Positions 14,489-16,751 of a stretch of DNA of 16,751 bases are shown here, piece by piece (the stretch's first letter is position 1; the number at the start of each line of letters is the position of its first letter). The notes under the pieces are model-generated. The model was not told the origin of the DNA. It did no database searches and saw nothing but the letters and a program-made list of their open reading frames with translations. A program made the translations under genes and the position numbers. The DNA comes from an uncultured Sutterella sp. GTDB lineage: Bacteria; Pseudomonadota; Gammaproteobacteria; Burkholderiales; Burkholderiaceae_F. The stretch covers positions 1-16,751 of the forward strand of contig UPZS01000046.1 in NCBI GenBank assembly GCA_900538905.1, written 5' to 3'.

Positions 14489-15388
14489 ATGAATCAGCAA
14501 CAAAGCATTTGCAGTCAGGCTCGCGAAAAGACCCGCGCCAAGCGTGCCGCTACGCAGGTCTTCTCTTTCCTAACGCTGCGTGCGGCGGCCTTTGTGAACT
14601 GTGCCGCACTCGTGATCGCCTGTGTGTTTCTCTTTGTCAACGGCATTGGTGCACTTAACATCGATTTTGTGCTCGATTCGCCGCGTGAAATGATGACTTC
14701 GGGCGGCGTATTCCCGTGCCTTGTAGGTACTTTCCTGCTTGCTGCCGGTGCCATTGCCATTGCATTGCCCTTTGGGGTGGCTTGCGCCGTGTGGCTTAAC
14801 GAATACGGCAAGCAAGGTCCTGTGGTCGATATCGTTCGTTTGTCGGTGGCTAACCTCGCAGGCGTCCCCTCGATCGTGTTCGGCTTGTTCGGTCTGGCAT
14901 TCTTCGTGACGGCTTTGGGCTTTAACGTGAGTCTGCTCTCCGGCATCCTGACGCTTGCGGTTCTGACGTTGCCGGTGATCATCAATACGACCGAAGAAGC
15001 CCTCAAGCAGGTGCCGCGCTCCTGGCGTGATGCAAGCCTGGCTTTGGGCGCCACAAAGAGTCAGACGATCGGCCGCATTGTGTTGCCTTCGGCTCTGCCC
15101 GGCATTCTTACCGGTGCCATTCTGGCTGTGGCTCGCGCCGCGGGCGAAACCAGTGCCGTGATGTTCACTGCTGCTGTTTTCTACACCCCGAAGCTGCCCG
15201 AGAGCGTTTGGAGCTCTGTGATGGCACTTCCCTACCATATGTACGTGCTTGCAACGGCCGGTACCGAAATTGAAAAGACCCGCCCGATGCAGTACGGCAC
15301 GGGACTGCTTCTGGTTGTCCTCGTGTTTGCCATGAACCTGATTGCCATCTTGATCCGCGACAAGATGCAGAAAAAGCGCCTGGCCTAA
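14489..15388 (+). CDS. pstA: phosphate ABC transporter permease PstA
   Basis: Second permease subunit of the phosphate importer. From ATG 14489 it has 299 residues: a cytoplasmic basic N-terminus (AREKTRAKRA), six hydrophobic helices (first about 33-52), and the EAA loop ASLALGATKSQTIGRIVLP (182-200). PstA hallmarks are the REMMTSGGVFPCLVGT (66-81) and the GETSAVMFTAAVF (219-231) blocks. The frame could also begin at ATG 14462, adding MNLNEGKAK, if coupled to pstC by the TGATG overlap. In most genomes pstB and often phoU follow pstA, but here the transcript ends at a strong terminator and pstB is on the other side of pstS. Confidence 0.95.
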   Translation: MNQQQSICSQAREKTRAKRAATQVFSFLTLRAAAFVNCAALVIACVFLFVNGIGALNIDFVLDSPREMMTSGGVFPCLVGTFLLAAGAIAIALPFGVACAVWLNEYGKQGPVVDIVRLSVANLAGVPSIVFGLFGLAFFVTALGFNVSLLSGILTLAVLTLPVIINTTEEALKQVPRSWRDASLALGATKSQTIGRIVLPSALPGILTGAILAVARAAGETSAVMFTAAVFYTPKLPESVWSSVMALPYHMYVLATAGTEIEKTRPMQYGTGLLLVVLVFAMNLIAILIRDKMQKKRLA

Positions 15389-15437
15389 TCGACGCAGACG
15401 CTTTATGTAAAGAACACCTGTTTGAGCACGGGTGCCC

Positions 15438-15484
15438 GGCCGGACGGAAGCTTTTATGGGCAGCTTCTGTCCGGCCACTTTTTT
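15438..15484 (+). terminator. strong rho-independent terminator after pstA
   Basis: GGCCGGACGGAAGCT (15438-15452) pairs with AGCTTCTGTCCGGCC (15462-15476) over 15 bp with one G-U pair and a 9-nt loop. It is followed by AC and six T (15479-15484). Confidence 0.92.
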
Positions 15485-15488
15485 GTTA

Positions 15489-16421
15489 TCAGGCGGGCAT
15501 TTCTTCGCCGTAGGTCGCCTTGTAGCGATCGGCGATCTGTTCCTTGGTAGGAGCGTAGTTCTGAGCGCCCGTCTTTTCTACCTTGAAGGAGCCCATGACG
15601 GAAGCCAGACGCAACGTCTGTTCCCAGCTCCAGCCCTTGGAAAGACCGTAGAGCAGACCGCCGCGATAGGCGTCGCCCGCACCGACCGGATCAACGGCGT
15701 TGGGCACGCGGCAGGCGGGAACCGTGATTTCCTTGCCTTCGGTCCAGACGGTCGAGCCCTTTTCGCCGTAGGTGACGATCAGAGCCTTGACGAGATCGGC
15801 GATCTCGTCGGTGGTAAGAAGCGTGGCGCGCTTAATGAGTTCAAGCTCATAAGCCGAGGCGGCCAGATACGTGGTCTTGCTGATCAGTTCACGGATTTCG
15901 TCGCCGGAGAGAATCGAGATGGCCTGGCCGATGTCAAAGACCACCGGAATGTTGCGCGAGAAGCATTCGTTCATGCGCTGAATCACGGCTTCCTTGCCGT
16001 CGGGAGCAACAAGAGCCAAGCCGATTTCGCCTTCGGGGAAGGGGGCTTCATGGGCGCGTGACATGGCGCCCGGGTTGAACGTGGCAAGTTGCGATCCCGT
16101 CTTGTCGGTCGTCACAAAACACTGGGCCGTGAAGACATCGTTGAATTTGGCCACCGAGGTTTCGATTTCGAGTTGTTCGAAACGATAGAGATAGTCGGAA
16201 CCGTCGGTGCCAACAGCACCGGTGACGACGGGGTTGCCGCCGAGCAGCTTAAGCGCGTAGGCGATGTTGGCGGCGCATCCGCCGTAGTTACGCGTCATAG
16301 AGTCGGTGACAAAGGTGAGATTGATGTGGTCGAGACTTTCTCGTACGAGGTGATCGCTGAAGCGTCCGCCATAGGAAAGAATGTTGTCGTAAGCGATCGA
16401 GCCGCTGATCATGATGCGCAT
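15489..16421 (-). CDS. PfkB-family carbohydrate/nucleoside kinase (adenosine kinase-like)
   Basis: Cytoplasmic ribokinase-fold kinase that phosphorylates a sugar or nucleoside hydroxyl with ATP. The 310 residues begin MRIMISGSIAYDNIL, with the first PfkB signature GGCAANIAYALKLLGG (47-62), the acceptor-site region AQCFVTTDKTGSQLATFNPGAM (99-120), and the second signature DPVGAGDAYRGG (244-255), in which Asp250 is the catalytic base. This type is annotated in Burkholderiales as adenosine kinase or generic carbohydrate kinase, and the sequence alone does not settle the substrate. ATG 16421 is preferred over an upstream in-frame start because GAGG (16428-16431) lies 6 nt before it and the N-terminus then fits the fold. 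The gene converges on pstA. A TAGAAT (16498-16503, minus) may be part of its promoter. Confidence 0.88.
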   Translation of the reverse strand: MRIMISGSIAYDNILSYGGRFSDHLVRESLDHINLTFVTDSMTRNYGGCAANIAYALKLLGGNPVVTGAVGTDGSDYLYRFEQLEIETSVAKFNDVFTAQCFVTTDKTGSQLATFNPGAMSRAHEAPFPEGEIGLALVAPDGKEAVIQRMNECFSRNIPVVFDIGQAISILSGDEIRELISKTTYLAASAYELELIKRATLLTTDEIADLVKALIVTYGEKGSTVWTEGKEITVPACRVPNAVDPVGAGDAYRGGLLYGLSKGWSWEQTLRLASVMGSFKVEKTGAQNYAPTKEQIADRYKATYGEEMPA

Positions 16422-16515
16422 GATGAACCTCGTAATTTCTAAGATTTCAAATAAAAAGCCAAGGCGCAAACAAGTGCGTCTGTACTGGAGTCTATTGATT
16501 CTAGCAAGGTCACTA

Positions 16516-16555
16516 AGTATTGCAGGATGCCTGCGTAAAGGCGGGAGTATTGCAG
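16516..16555 (+). repeat. direct repeat AGTATTGCAG, two copies 30 bp apart
   Basis: AGTATTGCAG occurs at 16516-16525 and 16546-16555. The first copy runs into a small perfect hairpin (GCAGG/CCTGC). Possible regulator-binding pair, function unknown. Confidence 0.55.
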
Positions 16556-16679
16556 CTGCCTATCGAATTGAGGAAAACAGGTTTTCATGACTGTTGCCGT
16601 CTAACCGTTTGAACGATACGCAGGAGAATTTCAGCAAAAATAATTTCAATACGAAGATATTTGAGGTTGAATTCCATTG

Positions 16680-16751
16680 CTGTCCAAAACAAAATCTGAT
16701 ACGAGGGCGACTTTTCTGGCAAAAGAAAATTGAATCTGTCCAAAGCAAATT
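16680..16751 (+). repeat. imperfect 16-bp direct repeat at the window edge
   Basis: CTGTCCAAAACAAAAT (16680-16695) and CTGTCCAAAGCAAATT (16736-16751) match at 14 of 16 positions and start 56 bp apart. The second copy reaches the last base of the window, so more copies may lie beyond it. Confidence 0.55.

Larger units (their letters stand above)
16422..16751. other. AT-rich right edge without a convincing gene
   Basis: About 330 bp upstream of the kinase. By my own count 16561-16740 is about 37% GC, clearly below the neighbouring genes. A 62-codon minus-strand frame (16560-16748) has no family resemblance and no supporting start signal, so I do not call it. The region holds a kinase promoter candidate (TAGAAT, 16498-16503, minus), a small hairpin GCAGG-ATG-CCTGC (16522-16534) and two pairs of short direct repeats. 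Confidence 0.5.

Noticed and set aside
14570..15478. 302-codon minus-strand open frame opposite pstA
   Set aside because: Composition is rich in His, Gln and Arg, typical of an antisense shadow, and it runs through the pstA terminator.
15432..16061. 209-codon plus-strand open frame opposite the PfkB-type kinase
   Set aside because: It begins inside the pstA terminator hairpin and is antisense to well-conserved kinase motifs.
16560..16748. 62-codon minus-strand frame in the AT-rich right edge
   Set aside because: No ribosome-binding site, no family resemblance, and AT-rich DNA of this size can give such a frame by chance; the repeats overlap it.

Overview
The window looks like a stretch of ordinary chromosome from a betaproteobacterium, most likely a Burkholderiales/Sutterellaceae-type gut organism. 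That assignment is an inference from protein style, moderate GC content in genes and gene order (ffh beside a CcsA/YpjD-type membrane protein, PP0621-family protein next to ampD, methyltransferase-rnhA-dnaQ). No database search was possible. Nearly all DNA is accounted for by conserved single-copy genes, and I see no phage, transposase gene, CRISPR array or toxin-antitoxin pair.

Layout. 1-400: AT-rich edge followed by the C-terminal part of a small heat-shock protein (Hsp20) that has lost its N-terminal half, then a bidirectional terminator. 406-1272 (minus): trmB, and tRNA-Gly(CCC) with its own terminator and promoter. 1347-2108 (minus): a flavodoxin-like plus two-cluster ferredoxin protein of the EFR1 type. 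2235-3927 (minus): the methionine importer genes metN-metI, with no metQ beside them. 4056-7411 (minus): a compact ffh - methyltransferase - rnhA - dnaQ cluster. 7412-7706: a divergent intergenic region. 7707-11478 (plus): CcsA/YpjD-type membrane protein, PP0621-family zinc-ribbon protein, ampD, yggT-family protein and a large mscS-family channel, closely packed and probably one or two transcripts. 11547-15388: the phosphate uptake system, in an unusual arrangement with pstB on the minus strand and pstS-pstC-pstA on the plus strand, the two units divided by a 359-bp control region. 15489-16421 (minus): a PfkB-family sugar/nucleoside kinase. 16422-16751: AT-rich DNA without a convincing gene but with short direct repeats.

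The most notable structure is in the pstB/pstS control region. It carries two outward-facing arrays of four 7-bp Pho-box repeats at exact 11-bp phasing (12441-12480 on the minus strand, 12498-12537 on the plus strand), each followed after exactly 10 bp by a plausible -10 element. This explains how the split transporter can still be co-induced by PhoB under phosphate starvation. PstS (periplasmic binding protein), PstC/PstA (permease pair) and PstB (ATPase) together form a complete transporter. phoU and phoBR are not in the window.

Other points for a second look are the broken hsp20, the orphan metNI, a strong hairpin between pstS and pstC, a short ORF/stem-loop in the pstS leader, a 12-bp tandem duplication inside trmB, and the repeat-bearing AT-rich right edge. 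I did not find a convincing undescribed multi-gene system.
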